Positions 53,073 through 61,598 are shown, counted from the stretch's first letter. The stretch: 64,000 nucleotides of DNA from an uncultured Blautia sp. (GCA_946557785.1 CAMNTH010000003.1:62001-126000); one strand, 5' to 3'. Numbers and translations: made by a program. The notes: generated by a model not told the origin, from the letters alone.

Positions 53073-53879
53073 CTAGTGGTTCAAAATTGCTCGGATCATC
53101 TGAATTGCCCGCTTATTCTCTTTGATATCATGTACTCTTACAAAAGAACATCCCTTCATCACTCCCATTACCGTTGTGGCAAGAGTTCCCTCCACCCTTT
53201 GATCCGATGGAAGATCCAATGCAATCCCGATAACGGATTTTCTGGAAGTTCCTAACAGAATAGGAAATCCAAGCTGATGCAGAACATCCACATGGTGAAT
53301 CGCCTCCAGATTCATCTCCCAGGTCTTGGCAAATCCCACACCCGGGTCTAACATGATCTTATCGTCTGCAACTCCTGCTTCCTGCGCAATTCTCACGCAC
53401 TCTTCCATATCCTTTACAAGGTCTGTCAAAAATGCATCGTAAACCGCTTCCTTCCGGTTATGCATCAGGCAGCAAGCTGCCCCATACTTCGCAGTCAGTT
53501 CTGCTACAGTTTTATCGTACTTAAATCCCCAAATATCATTTACCAGATCCGCTCCTGCCTTGAGGGCAGCCTCAGCTACCTTTCCCTTATAAGTATCTAC
53601 TGATACAGGAATATCAAAACGGCTTTTCACTGCTTCGATCACCGGCACCACTCTTTCGATCTCCTCCTCCTGGGTGATCATCTTATGGCCCGGGCGGGTA
53701 GATTCTCCGCCAATATCCACAATATCCGCTCCTTCTTCCAGCATTTCTCGGACATGGTACAAAGCAGCATCCAGTGTATGAAATTTTCCTCCGTCTGAAA
53801 AAGAATCCGGCGTTACATTCAGTATCCCCATAATATAAGTTTCATTTTTCGTATCAAATTCTCGGCTGCCGATCTTCAT
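53073..53879 (-). CDS. folP: dihydropteroate synthase
   Basis: A 268-residue TIM-barrel enzyme that joins the pterin pyrophosphate to p-aminobenzoate and is the sulfonamide target. Signatures are ILNVTPDSFSDGG near 17-29 and DIGGESTRPG. The start at 53879 has GAGGAG 7 bases upstream; five extra upstream codons would overlap the HD gene. It lies 11 bases after the HD gene and 9 bases before folBK. Confidence 0.96.
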   Translation of the reverse strand: MKIGSREFDTKNETYIMGILNVTPDSFSDGGKFHTLDAALYHVREMLEEGADIVDIGGESTRPGHKMITQEEEIERVVPVIEAVKSRFDIPVSVDTYKGKVAEAALKAGADLVNDIWGFKYDKTVAELTAKYGAACCLMHNRKEAVYDAFLTDLVKDMEECVRIAQEAGVADDKIMLDPGVGFAKTWEMNLEAIHHVDVLHQLGFPILLGTSRKSVIGIALDLPSDQRVEGTLATTVMGVMKGCSFVRVHDIKENKRAIQMIRAILNH

Positions 53880-53890
53880 CTGTATTCTCC

Positions 53891-54373
53891 TCAATATTCA
53901 ATGACTGTATTTTTCTTCTTTGCCGGCCAATTGCATCTTTCTTTTGAAGGGCAGCAAAAACAATCCCTGGACATCTTATCAGCCCGGTAAAGAAATCTCT
54001 GCAGGTGATCCGAACATTCCTCCTGCACACTTCGATGGCTTCTGATGGCTTCCTGTATGCGGATAATTTCCTCTTGGGAAAATCCGCATGTACCCAGGAT
54101 TTCTTCCGCCATCCTCACTCCTGCCAGATCATGGGGCGTTCCCTTTGCCATCTGTTCATATCTTCCGATATCATGGAGCAGTGCGGCGGCATAGATCAAT
54201 TCCTTTTCAATGCCTGTACCTTCTTCCAGATTATATATATACATCAGCCTTGCAACATCCAGAAAATGTTCCATCGTATGTCTGCAAAACTCCCGATCCT
54301 TCTCAGCCTCCTGCAGCAGCAAAAATTGCTTCGAATAAATAGGATTCTGCAAAATCTTATGTAATCGTTCCAT
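53891..54373 (-). CDS. HD-domain phosphohydrolase in the folate operon
   Basis: A 160-residue HD-superfamily protein with metal ligands His32, His67-Asp68 (LLHDIGRYE) and Asp132 (RADKMSR). HD proteins hydrolyse phosphate esters using divalent metals. A C-terminal tail carries four cysteines (138, 140, 141, 147) followed by basic residues, possibly an extra metal site. It lies between folE and folP; no Nudix pyrophosphatase for dihydroneopterin triphosphate is present in the operon, so it is a candidate for that step. That is inference. Confidence 0.82.
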   Translation of the reverse strand: MERLHKILQNPIYSKQFLLLQEAEKDREFCRHTMEHFLDVARLMYIYNLEEGTGIEKELIYAAALLHDIGRYEQMAKGTPHDLAGVRMAEEILGTCGFSQEEIIRIQEAIRSHRSVQEECSDHLQRFLYRADKMSRDCFCCPSKERCNWPAKKKNTVIEY

Positions 54374-54417
54374 GCTTATTGTCTCCTGTTACGGTTTCCC
54401 ATTACTGTCTTCTTCTT

Positions 54418-54975
54418 TTACTGTCTGACCATCTGCAGAAATGTTTGCTGCAGGGTATAGTCTTGTGCAAATACACCCTTCACAATAGTAGTTACTGTCT
54501 TTGTCCCCGGCTTTTGTACGCCGCGCATTGTCATACACATATGTTCCGCTTCCAGCATAACCATCACGCCCTTTGGCTTCAGGTATTTTTCCATGGCTTC
54601 CGCAATCTGTGCAGTCATATTCTCCTGAATCTGCGGTCTTCTTGCAAAGGTCTCCACCGTACGCGCCAGCTTACTAAGCCCCGCCACATGGTTATCTGGT
54701 ATGTAAGCAACATGGGCTTTCCCGTAAAAGGGCAGTAAATGATGTTCACACACGGAATAAAAGGTAATGTCCTTTTCCAATACTATATTATTGTTTGTAG
54801 CCTGAAATTGTTTTTTCAGATGTGCCTCAGGGTCTTCATACAACCCTCCGTAAATCTGTTCACACATACGTGCAATCCGATCCGGCGTTTCCAAAAGACC
54901 TTCCCTGGTAATATCCTCTCCAATGCCTTCCAGCATGAGACGGACTCCTTCTTTAATTTTTTCATGATCCATCAT
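54418..54975 (-). CDS. folE: GTP cyclohydrolase I
   Basis: A 185-residue type IA enzyme that makes 7,8-dihydroneopterin triphosphate from GTP, the first step of folate synthesis. Zinc ligands are visible in [12 protein letters not shown] and in [17 protein letters not shown] lies 7 bases before the ATG. First gene of the folE-HD-folP-folBK operon, preceded by a leader with a tetrahydrofolate riboswitch and terminator, so feedback control by folate is expected. Confidence 0.97.
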   Translation of the reverse strand: MMDHEKIKEGVRLMLEGIGEDITREGLLETPDRIARMCEQIYGGLYEDPEAHLKKQFQATNNNIVLEKDITFYSVCEHHLLPFYGKAHVAYIPDNHVAGLSKLARTVETFARRPQIQENMTAQIAEAMEKYLKPKGVMVMLEAEHMCMTMRGVQKPGTKTVTTIVKGVFAQDYTLQQTFLQMVRQ

Positions 54976-55037
54976 GCCCTTACCTCCTTAATTTATTTCG
55001 GGATGCAGGCATTTCCGGAATAGAAATGAGATAGACC

Positions 55038-55071
55038 TATGCGCTGGTCAAAAGGCTCCTGCCAGCGCATA
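55038..55071 (-). other. second hairpin in the folE leader
   Basis: Perfect arms TATGCGCTGG and CCAGCGCATA with a 14-base loop lie just after the U run of the upstream terminator and before the folE ribosome site. Could be a second control or a stability element. Confidence 0.6.
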
Positions 55072-55143
55072 AAAAAAACATCCCGATGTGAATGAGCATC
55101 TGGAATAAATAATAACTCTCCGCTTTTCTTCACAATCGAGATG
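55071..55143 (-). terminator. riboswitch expression-platform terminator of folE
   Basis: Minus strand arms CATCTCGAT-GTGAA (55129-55143) and TTCACATCGGGATG (55079-55092) pair over 14 positions with one bulge, followed by eight U. It lies between the aptamer and folE, so it can stop transcription when folate is ample. Confidence 0.8.
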
Positions 55144-55157
55144 AATATCCTCTGTGT

Positions 55158-55258
55158 GTTGCAACGGGTGCGAATCCCATATCGTAAGACAGGCTTTTCG
55201 TTTCCGTGGCAACTCCCCATCCACAAAACACTTAACGCATGGAATCCTATTTTGCATA
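55158..55258 (-). ncRNA. tetrahydrofolate (THF) riboswitch aptamer
   Basis: In the leader of folE the minus strand carries the conserved GCGTTAAG of THF riboswitches. A 9-pair P2 stem is formed by GGATTCCAT (55239-55247) and ATGGGATTC (55172-55180), closed by P1 TGCAA/TTGCA. A hairpin with the GATGGGGAGTTG loop and an ACGAA joint follow, and a pseudoknot of ATGGG with CCCGT is possible. The gene downstream makes the folate precursor and a terminator follows, the usual setting for this class. Confidence 0.75.
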
Positions 55259-55344
55259 TTATTTATTTGCCCACAATTATAGCACTTTGCATTGAAAAAT
55301 ACAATTCTTAATCAAGTGAATCTGCACTCAAAATAGCATTTTAT

Positions 55345-55373
55345 TTGATAAATTTCTCCTTTTACATTATAAT
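55345..55373 (+). promoter_or_regulatory. promoter of the alarmone synthetase gene
   Basis: TTGATA, 17-base spacer, perfect TATAAT; the transcription start would fall within the hairpin that follows. Confidence 0.75.
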
Positions 55374-55374
55374 A

Positions 55375-55403
55375 TGATGTTGGGGGCAAAAGCCCCTAAC
55401 CAT
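55375..55403 (+). other. leader hairpin, related to the one at 5389-5415
   Basis: Arms GTTGGGGGC and GCCCCTAAC (one G-U pair) with an AAAA loop directly follow the TATAAT. The sequence GATGTTGGGGGCAAAAGC is identical on the opposite strand at the other site. Confidence 0.6.
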
Positions 55404-55428
55404 AATGCAGGAGGATAAACAACAAAAC

Positions 55429-56106
55429 ATGGAAACAAAAGACACGATGCAATGGCTGGATACCTCCGATCCCAAAAAATTTATTGAAAACACTGTGAGA
55501 TTCAACAATCTGATGATGATGTACAGATGTGCCATACGGGAAGTCCGCACCAAGCTGGAAGTCCTGAATGATGAATTTTCTGTGGAAAATAAGCGTAACC
55601 CCATTTCCTTTATTAAAACCAGAATCAAAAAACCAGAAAGCATTTACCGGAAGCTTCAAAAAACAGGACACGATTTTACGCCTGACAATATCAGCACGCA
55701 GCTTAACGACGTTGCCGGCATCCGGGTTGTCTGTGCCTTTGTAGACGATATTTATACCATAGCAGCCCTTCTTGCAGGACAGGACGATATTACGGTTCTC
55801 AAGATAAAGGATTATATCAAAAATCCCAAACCCAACGGCTACCGCAGTTATCATATGATCGTAGAAATCCCTGTATTTTTCTCCAAAGGAAAAACACCTA
55901 TGAAAGTCGAGATCCAGATCCGCACCAACGGCATGGATTTTTGGGCTACTCTGGAACACCAGCTTCGTTACAAAAAAGGAATCGAAGAAATGAACGGATA
56001 TGATGAAGTAAGCAAGGAGCTTTTGGAATGCGCCGCCGCCGTCATCAGCATGGACAATGAAATGCAGCAAATCAAGAATAAAATCGGAGAATTCCATGAT
56101 ATTTAA
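55429..56106 (+). CDS. small alarmone synthetase (RelQ/YjbM-like GTP pyrophosphokinase)
   Basis: A synthetase-only (p)ppGpp enzyme of about 225 residues without HD hydrolase or regulatory domains. Motifs: IKTRIKKPESIYRKL (ATP side), DVAGIRVVCAF, NGYRSYHMIVEIP and EIQIRTNGMDFWATLEH (G-loop and metal sites). RelQ-like length. AGGAGG (55409-55414) lies 14 bases before the ATG at 55429, a long gap; an in-frame ATG at 55405 has no site, so the start is uncertain. It is a single gene with its own promoter and leader hairpin. Confidence 0.9.
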   Translation: METKDTMQWLDTSDPKKFIENTVRFNNLMMMYRCAIREVRTKLEVLNDEFSVENKRNPISFIKTRIKKPESIYRKLQKTGHDFTPDNISTQLNDVAGIRVVCAFVDDIYTIAALLAGQDDITVLKIKDYIKNPKPNGYRSYHMIVEIPVFFSKGKTPMKVEIQIRTNGMDFWATLEHQLRYKKGIEEMNGYDEVSKELLECAAAVISMDNEMQQIKNKIGEFHDI

Positions 56107-56191
56107 CTTTTATTCATTTTTTTATTTATTTTTACAAAATATTTTGCCAAATATTTGTGCATTTTAGAATATTTTAAATTTTCAAAAAGTA

Positions 56192-56200
56192 TGGTATAAT
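56192..56200 (+). promoter_or_regulatory. extended -10 promoter between the alarmone synthetase and corrinoid genes
   Basis: TGGTATAAT lies about 90 bases after the alarmone synthetase stop and points to the right with no open frame after it. Confidence 0.5.
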
Positions 56201-56206
56201 AGATAC

Positions 56207-56395
56207 AGGTTTTATTCTATATACAAACGATTTTCTACAAAAGATACAATTCATAATATCTGTGCCTTACTATTTCCTGTTTTCTTATGGCACAAAAACT
56301 TCTGGAGTTTCCAACCTCCTAGCTCTAATGAAAAAAATAAAATCTACAAAAACTCCCTTTCCGGCTTCTTCCGAGAAAGGGAGTTTTTGTTTTTA
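56207..56395 (+). ncRNA. candidate small RNA of about 190 nt
   Basis: The stretch from the extended -10 to a strong terminator has no open frame with a ribosome site. It contains hairpin arms GTGCC/GGCAC (near 56261-56293), and a GGAG/CTCC stem near 56304-56320, then the terminator. I could not match it to a known RNA family. It could also be just the 3' end of the previous transcript. Confidence 0.35.
56347..56395 (+). terminator. intrinsic terminator
   Basis: Arms AACTCCCTTTC and GAAAGGGAGTT with a 13-base loop, followed by TTTTGTTTTT; A-rich on the other side, so it may also serve the corrinoid gene. Confidence 0.9.
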
Positions 56396-56401
56396 TTGCT
56401 G

Positions 56402-59227
56402 TTATCGTCCTAATTTTTCACAGAAGGTTCCTTTTACATCGCTCCAGTTCTTGTCCGCATAATCCAAAAGATATTCTGCCTGCTCCATGGACATTTCCGG
56501 AAACAGAAGGAATAAGCTGTGGGAGCCGTATTTCTTTACAATACGATCTACATTCTTAATCCAGTCTTCAAATTCTCCTGAGTAGACTTTCACCCAAATG
56601 GATTTGCCTGCTGCAATTGCTTTGTCATAAATCACATCCCAATCCGGAAGAGTTCCGTCCGGGCCTGCATCTCCGCTTGTCCACTGAAGTGCGTCAATTC
56701 CATCGATCTCCATCAGGGCATCCATATGCTTTATGGCTGCCGGCCCATCCAGATGGTACAGAACATGATCCGCTTTTTCAGACTGTACCCTCAGAGACGG
56801 CTGGATATACCGGCGGAAGTCCTCCGGAGACATCATGGCAGAAAAGTCGCACTGAAGCTTCACGGTTTTTCCAGGTCCCCAGATCTGGAATACGGTATAA
56901 GCGTTTCCACCTTCTTCGTCCTTGATAACGTCATAAAAACGGTCATAATATTCATAGTAAAGATCCGTTACTTCCTGTATACGTTCCCCGATCATTTTCC
57001 CTTCATCCAGAAGATCAAACAAAATGTCCTGTGCACCCCGAAGAGAAGCAAGCACGTCTATGTTTTCCATCAGGTCAGGCATATCTACGTAGAAGTCATT
57101 TCCAGCCAGTTCACGGCAGTCACGGGCAAGCTGAATATGTTTCTTAAACCATTCATTCTCAGGATCAAAGGCCAGCTTGGGCACACCTTCCCAGCTCTCC
57201 AGGCATTTATTAAACCAAACGGTATCTTCCTTAAATCCGATTTCAGAGCCAAGGTATGCCGCAAGGGAACCAGGCCCAAAGTCAATATTCAGGTTCGGGA
57301 AGCTCTCACCAAGGAAATAATGGGTATCACAGAAATAACGGTAGCGGTCTACGATCCTCTGTGCATTCTGGTATTTGTCCTCCATGTCCGTCCAGAAAAG
57401 CTCTTTTGGCATGTTGTAATATTTTCCCTGGCAAATCTGATCAAGGTAGCCGCCTTCTACAGGCGTACCGTCAGAGTACTGCTCCACCTCCGGCTTTCTT
57501 GCGATCACACACATCAGCGGACGTCCTGCATTTTGATGTTTCCAGTAATTTTTGAATTTTTCTTTGGTTCCTTCCCAGTCTGCTTTGTATCCTTCCCCTG
57601 GACCTGGAACATGAACGGATTTTACAGAGCCGTCTACCTTAAAGGATTTCTTTTCTTCTTTTTCATGAGATACCGCCTTCTCCGCCTTCGCTTCTCCCAA
57701 AGGTGCCTCCTCACATTTACGCTCTTTTGGCACATCAAACTCTCCTGCAGCCGCTTTTGCACAGAAGCCGGACTCTGCGTATTTCTTTGCCTGCTCTGCT
57801 GCGGATGCGGCGTCCTCAGTATAGGAGTCCGCACCGATCTCATCAGCGAATGCCTGGGAAATCGGGGCACCGCCTACCATGATCTTAATCCTTCTTCGGA
57901 AGGGCTGTTTTAATAAAGCTGCCACAGTATCCCTAAGAGACGGCATGGTGGTTGTTAAAAGAGCTGAAAGACCTACAATGGTCGCTTCCTTATGCTCTTC
58001 AATGGTTCTTACAAAAGTTTCAATAGGTACATCAACCCCAAGGTCAATCACCTCAAATCCTGCGCTTTCGAACATCATTCCTACCAGGTTTTTGCCGATA
58101 TCATGAAGATCTCCCGCTACAGTTCCAAGAATAATGGTTCCTGCGCTGCCTGCCTCCCCTGTTGCAAGGTATGGCTTTAAGGCTTCCACGCCGGCTTTCA
58201 TAGCTCTGGCTGCAGCCAGCATCTGAGGTACAAAGATAATCTCCTTTTTGAAATTCTCTCCTACCACAGCCATGGCGCCGATCATACCGTCATTGAGAAT
58301 CGCTGCAGGATCACATCCTGCGTCAATGGCTTCCTGGACGCATTTGCCGATTTCTTTATTTTTGCCGTTCTGGGTAGCCTTAAAAACTGCCTGCATCTTT
58401 TCATCCATGGGACTTGCAGGAGCAGCCGCTTCCTCTTCCTGTGCTTTTTCTGTAAATGCATCAATATATTTCAGGCAAAAATCGTCTTTTTCCAAAAGAG
58501 CATTGGCAGCATAGATCATACCGATCATATTTTTGTTTGTAGGATCTACAATGGCGCTGTCCATGCCCGCATTCATAGCCAGCACCATAAATGCCTGGTT
58601 TACATATTTTCTTGCCGGAAGACCGAAGGAAATATTGGAAAGCCCGCTGGTAATATGAATATCCGGATATTCTGCTTTAATCCTGCGGCAGCACTGTGCA
58701 AATACAGTCAGTGCCGTCTGATCCGTGGATAAGGTCACTACCAGAGGGTCAATATGTAATCTATTTGGTGCTATGTTGTATTCTTTTGCTTTTTCCATAA
58801 TCCCGTGGAATACCTTCATACGGCGTTCTACTGAATCCGGAATTCCATCATTGTCGCAGAGAAGCGCAACACATTCCCAGTCCGTGTCCGCAATGACCGG
58901 GAAAATGGTATCAATTTTATCTCCTTCCAGAGAAACGGAGTTAATAAGACCCGGCCGTTTACAAAACGGAATAGCTGCTACACAGGACTTTGCACTTGGG
59001 CTGTCCACGCAAATAGGAGTGTCCGTTACCTCCTGTACAAGGCCGATCATCCATTTCAGGGTTTCTACCTCTGCATCTTCTTCTACAGATGCACACACAT
59101 CCAGAAACGCAGCTCCCGCCTCCGCCTGTTTTCTGGCTCTTTCTTTAATAAGCTCCCCATCTCTTTTCTCGATTGCTTTGGCTACGGACGGAATAGAGCC
59201 GTTCAGCTTCTCACCAATGATAATCAT
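56402..59227 (-). CDS. three-domain methyltransferase: methyl-THF MeTr + corrinoid protein + URO-D/MtaA-like domain
   Basis: A 941-residue fusion. Residues 1-260 are a pterin-binding TIM barrel of the MeTr type (EKLNGSIP, CVDSPSA, GLSNISFG). Residues 265-470 are a corrinoid-binding module: a helical cap, then the B12 fold with DLHDIG, axial His375. A charged linker (470-535) leads to a URO-D-type methyltransferase domain (540-941) as in MtaA/CmuA. The usual zinc motif HxCG reads HLDG (His825, Asp827). It would move a methyl group from a methylated substrate through B12 to THF. Start at 59227, AAGGAGG 8 bases upstream. Only a reductive activator is missing. Confidence 0.88.
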   Translation of the reverse strand: MIIIGEKLNGSIPSVAKAIEKRDGELIKERARKQAEAGAAFLDVCASVEEDAEVETLKWMIGLVQEVTDTPICVDSPSAKSCVAAIPFCKRPGLINSVSLEGDKIDTIFPVIADTDWECVALLCDNDGIPDSVERRMKVFHGIMEKAKEYNIAPNRLHIDPLVVTLSTDQTALTVFAQCCRRIKAEYPDIHITSGLSNISFGLPARKYVNQAFMVLAMNAGMDSAIVDPTNKNMIGMIYAANALLEKDDFCLKYIDAFTEKAQEEEAAAPASPMDEKMQAVFKATQNGKNKEIGKCVQEAIDAGCDPAAILNDGMIGAMAVVGENFKKEIIFVPQMLAAARAMKAGVEALKPYLATGEAGSAGTIILGTVAGDLHDIGKNLVGMMFESAGFEVIDLGVDVPIETFVRTIEEHKEATIVGLSALLTTTMPSLRDTVAALLKQPFRRRIKIMVGGAPISQAFADEIGADSYTEDAASAAEQAKKYAESGFCAKAAAGEFDVPKERKCEEAPLGEAKAEKAVSHEKEEKKSFKVDGSVKSVHVPGPGEGYKADWEGTKEKFKNYWKHQNAGRPLMCVIARKPEVEQYSDGTPVEGGYLDQICQGKYYNMPKELFWTDMEDKYQNAQRIVDRYRYFCDTHYFLGESFPNLNIDFGPGSLAAYLGSEIGFKEDTVWFNKCLESWEGVPKLAFDPENEWFKKHIQLARDCRELAGNDFYVDMPDLMENIDVLASLRGAQDILFDLLDEGKMIGERIQEVTDLYYEYYDRFYDVIKDEEGGNAYTVFQIWGPGKTVKLQCDFSAMMSPEDFRRYIQPSLRVQSEKADHVLYHLDGPAAIKHMDALMEIDGIDALQWTSGDAGPDGTLPDWDVIYDKAIAAGKSIWVKVYSGEFEDWIKNVDRIVKKYGSHSLFLLFPEMSMEQAEYLLDYADKNWSDVKGTFCEKLGR

Positions 59228-59365
59228 GACATTTTCCTCCTTAAAATACATCCGTCATCTGTAAACATTTTAGCGGAAAACAGGAGGAATCTGCATCTGT
59301 TATCTTGGGCAGTTTATGTATTATTTTACGAAATGTATTTCATATTTATAAGATATATCCGGTAT

Positions 59366-60349
59366 TCATAAATGCACCCGGGCTTCTCCGCTGTTCTTCA
59401 AGCGGAATGCACGGGGCGTCATATGGTAACGTTCCTTGAAAACCCGATGGAAATAACTGTTATTCTCATATCCTACTGCAGAAATAATATCACTCACCGG
59501 CAGATCCGTGTCGCACATCAGCTCCACGGCCTTATTCAGGCGCTTCCGCTGGAGCAGTTCCTTAAAATTATATCCTGTGGATTTTTTAATCATTTTGCTC
59601 AGCATATGCATAGGAAGGTGCAGCCTATCGCAAAGCTCTGTAAGTGTAGCGGTTCTGTACTGCTGTTCTATATAATCCAGGGTCGTCATGGTGATCATAT
59701 TTTCATACTGGTTTGGAAGGCGCATTTCCACATACTGAACCGCATCCAAAAGATAAAGAAAAATCAGCCCCATGGTAGTCTGGTTGATCCGGCTCTGATC
59801 TCCTTTTCCTGTGACCAAAGAATAAATAATATTCTCCAGAAGGTTCTGGATCTGGAGAACCTCCGCTACTTTGAAGTGAAGATATTCCCCCCGCTCTTCA
59901 TCCTGGCGCAGCACATTTACCAAGAAATCCGCAAGCACATTATTCCTTCCCGCCATGGAATATGCCACATCAAAAAATTCCGGCAGCACCATGAAATTAA
60001 TGGCAATATCGCTCTCCCCTGCCGGAAGAATCTCATGGGTAGTAAATTGATTCAAAAACAAAAGCTCTCCCTTACGTACCACAACCTGTCTTCCGTCAAT
60101 GATATTTGTCAGGCGGCCCACACACACATAAAGCACCTCAATAAAATTATGTCTGTGGGCTGGAAAATGCACAAAGCGGGTATGGGTTCGAACTGCGATC
60201 AGCTTTCCTTCCTCCAGCATCTTTTTGCTGTCCACGGTAAAATCTTTCCCGGAGGTATATAAGTCCTTATCTACCTTGGAAACCCCGTCCAGAATTCTTC
60301 TCTCCTCTTCTGAAATTTTTTTCAAATGCTCCAATAGCTCCTGCTGCAT
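59366..60349 (-). CDS. AraC family regulator with cupin domain
   Basis: A 327-residue regulator: an N-terminal helical extension, a cupin domain (RFVHFPAHRHNFIEVLYV; VRKGELLFLNQFTTHEI) and a C-terminal double helix-turn-helix (TLTELCDRLHLPMHMLSKMIKK; VSDIISAVGYENNSYFHRVFKE). It lies between the sugar importer and the corrinoid methyltransferase on the same strand and may control either. A palindrome GAAATGTATTTC lies just downstream, near 59331-59343, before the methyltransferase gene. Confidence 0.9.
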   Translation of the reverse strand: MQQELLEHLKKISEEERRILDGVSKVDKDLYTSGKDFTVDSKKMLEEGKLIAVRTHTRFVHFPAHRHNFIEVLYVCVGRLTNIIDGRQVVVRKGELLFLNQFTTHEILPAGESDIAINFMVLPEFFDVAYSMAGRNNVLADFLVNVLRQDEERGEYLHFKVAEVLQIQNLLENIIYSLVTGKGDQSRINQTTMGLIFLYLLDAVQYVEMRLPNQYENMITMTTLDYIEQQYRTATLTELCDRLHLPMHMLSKMIKKSTGYNFKELLQRKRLNKAVELMCDTDLPVSDIISAVGYENNSYFHRVFKERYHMTPRAFRLKNSGEARVHL

Positions 60350-60507
60350 ATGATATCACTGCCTTACTTTTTATATTTACATTTAAAAGTCTTGTTCGAT
60401 CATCTAATTTCTCAGTGTAATCTGCATCGCATTTATTGTCAACCGCCGTTTTCCCGAAACCCTCTTCTGGCTCAAGCCAAAAAGCCGTAGTATGCCTGCA
60501 CACGTAA

Positions 60508-60535
60508 CAAAGGACGGGGCATACGCCCCGTCCTT
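60508..60535 (-). terminator. terminator after the sugar-binding protein gene
   Basis: Perfect arms AAGGACGGGGC and GCCCCGTCCTT with a 4-base loop, followed on the minus strand by TGTTAC; a short U stretch makes it moderate. Confidence 0.7.
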
Positions 60536-60575
60536 ATGAGGGATTATCATATTCAGTAATGCAAAAGCACAAATT

Positions 60576-61598
60576 TTAGTACAGTTTAGCCATTTCTTCG
60601 ATGTTGTCGGAATTGAACTGCAAAGGCAGGCCAAGAACGATTTCTGTACCGCCGTCATCAGCTGTTGTAATGGTGTATTCTCCAAGGTCGCCAGCTGTGA
60701 ATGTCTCATCCAGAGCACCTGTGATTTCTTCGTTTGCAAGTGCGATTGTTGCATATGCGCTGAGTTTTCCAAGACCCTGCATATCCCACAGATAGAAGTA
60801 TGGGCAGGAATGTGCATCGTCAGCACCTGTGTACTCGATCATTTCAGACGGAAGTCCAAGACCTGTCAGTTTGCAGGTGGATTCATTATCCTGAAGATAT
60901 TTAGCAGCCGCTGCAATACCAACAGTTGTAGGAGCGCAGATTACTTTCAGATCCGGATAGTTCTCAAGAAGAGCAGATGTCTGGTCTATGGATTTCTGCG
61001 GTTCATCATCACCATAAGCAACTTCTACCAATTCCAGTTTACTATATTTTTCATCGCTTTCCATGATGGATTTCATAGCGTCGATCCATGCGTTCTGGTT
61101 AGCTGCCTGAGAAGTAGCAGAAAGGATCGCCCACTGGCCTTCGCCGCCTGCGATATCCAGAACTGCATCCATAAGAGCCTGTCCTACAGCAACAGTACCA
61201 GCCTGGTTTACAAATACCTGACGGCTGTCAGAGTTTGGTGCAGAGTCAAAAGAAGATACTTTGATTCCAGCGTCCATAGCTTCTTCCATCTTTGCCTGAA
61301 GAGCATTTACGTCATTTGCGGAAATACAGATTGCATCGTAGTCCTGAGAAATCAGGTTATCAAGAACCTTGATCTGTGCATCAGCAGTAGCTGCTTCCGG
61401 ATAAACTACGTCTACTGTGCCGCCTTCTGCTTCTACAGTTTCTTTATAAGAAGCTGCTGCGATCTCGAAGAATGCATTACCTGCAGATTTTCCAACCAGA
61501 GCGATCTTCTTGCCGTCTGCTACGCCAGCAAATACCGGGCAAGCTGCTCCAAGGACCATTGTTCCGCAAAGAACTGCGCTAACTAATTTTTTGTTCAT
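60576..61598 (-). CDS. Lsr/Rha-like sugar-binding protein (periplasmic-binding family 2)
   Basis: A 340-residue solute-binding protein with a signal peptide of about 24 residues (cut after VFA); a cysteine at 20 is not in a proper lipobox. The pattern of VGKSAGNAFF, FDSAP, SATSQAANQNAW and FYLWDMQGLGKLSAYA follows LsrB/RhaS. Two aspartates that contact AI-2 in LsrB appear as Asn and Thr here by eye, so rhamnose or another deoxy- or pentose sugar is more likely than AI-2. Last gene of the importer operon, after a stem-loop. Confidence 0.88.
   Translation of the reverse strand: MNKKLVSAVLCGTMVLGAACPVFAGVADGKKIALVGKSAGNAFFEIAAASYKETVEAEGGTVDVVYPEAATADAQIKVLDNLISQDYDAICISANDVNALQAKMEEAMDAGIKVSSFDSAPNSDSRQVFVNQAGTVAVGQALMDAVLDIAGGEGQWAILSATSQAANQNAWIDAMKSIMESDEKYSKLELVEVAYGDDEPQKSIDQTSALLENYPDLKVICAPTTVGIAAAAKYLQDNESTCKLTGLGLPSEMIEYTGADDAHSCPYFYLWDMQGLGKLSAYATIALANEEITGALDETFTAGDLGEYTITTADDGGTEIVLGLPLQFNSDNIEEMAKLY

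Noticed and set aside
55048-55257. Minus-strand open frame of 69 codons in the folE leader
   Set aside because: It lies over the riboswitch and terminator, has no ribosome site and matches no protein pattern; the RNA structure explains the sequence.
55396-56097. Minus-strand 233-codon frame opposite the alarmone synthetase
   Set aside because: Exact antisense shadow; the plus-strand frame has all RelA-type motifs.
56726-57913. Plus-strand 395-codon frame opposite the corrinoid methyltransferase
   Set aside because: Long only because the opposite gene avoids certain codons; Phe/Leu/Cys-rich without any domain pattern.
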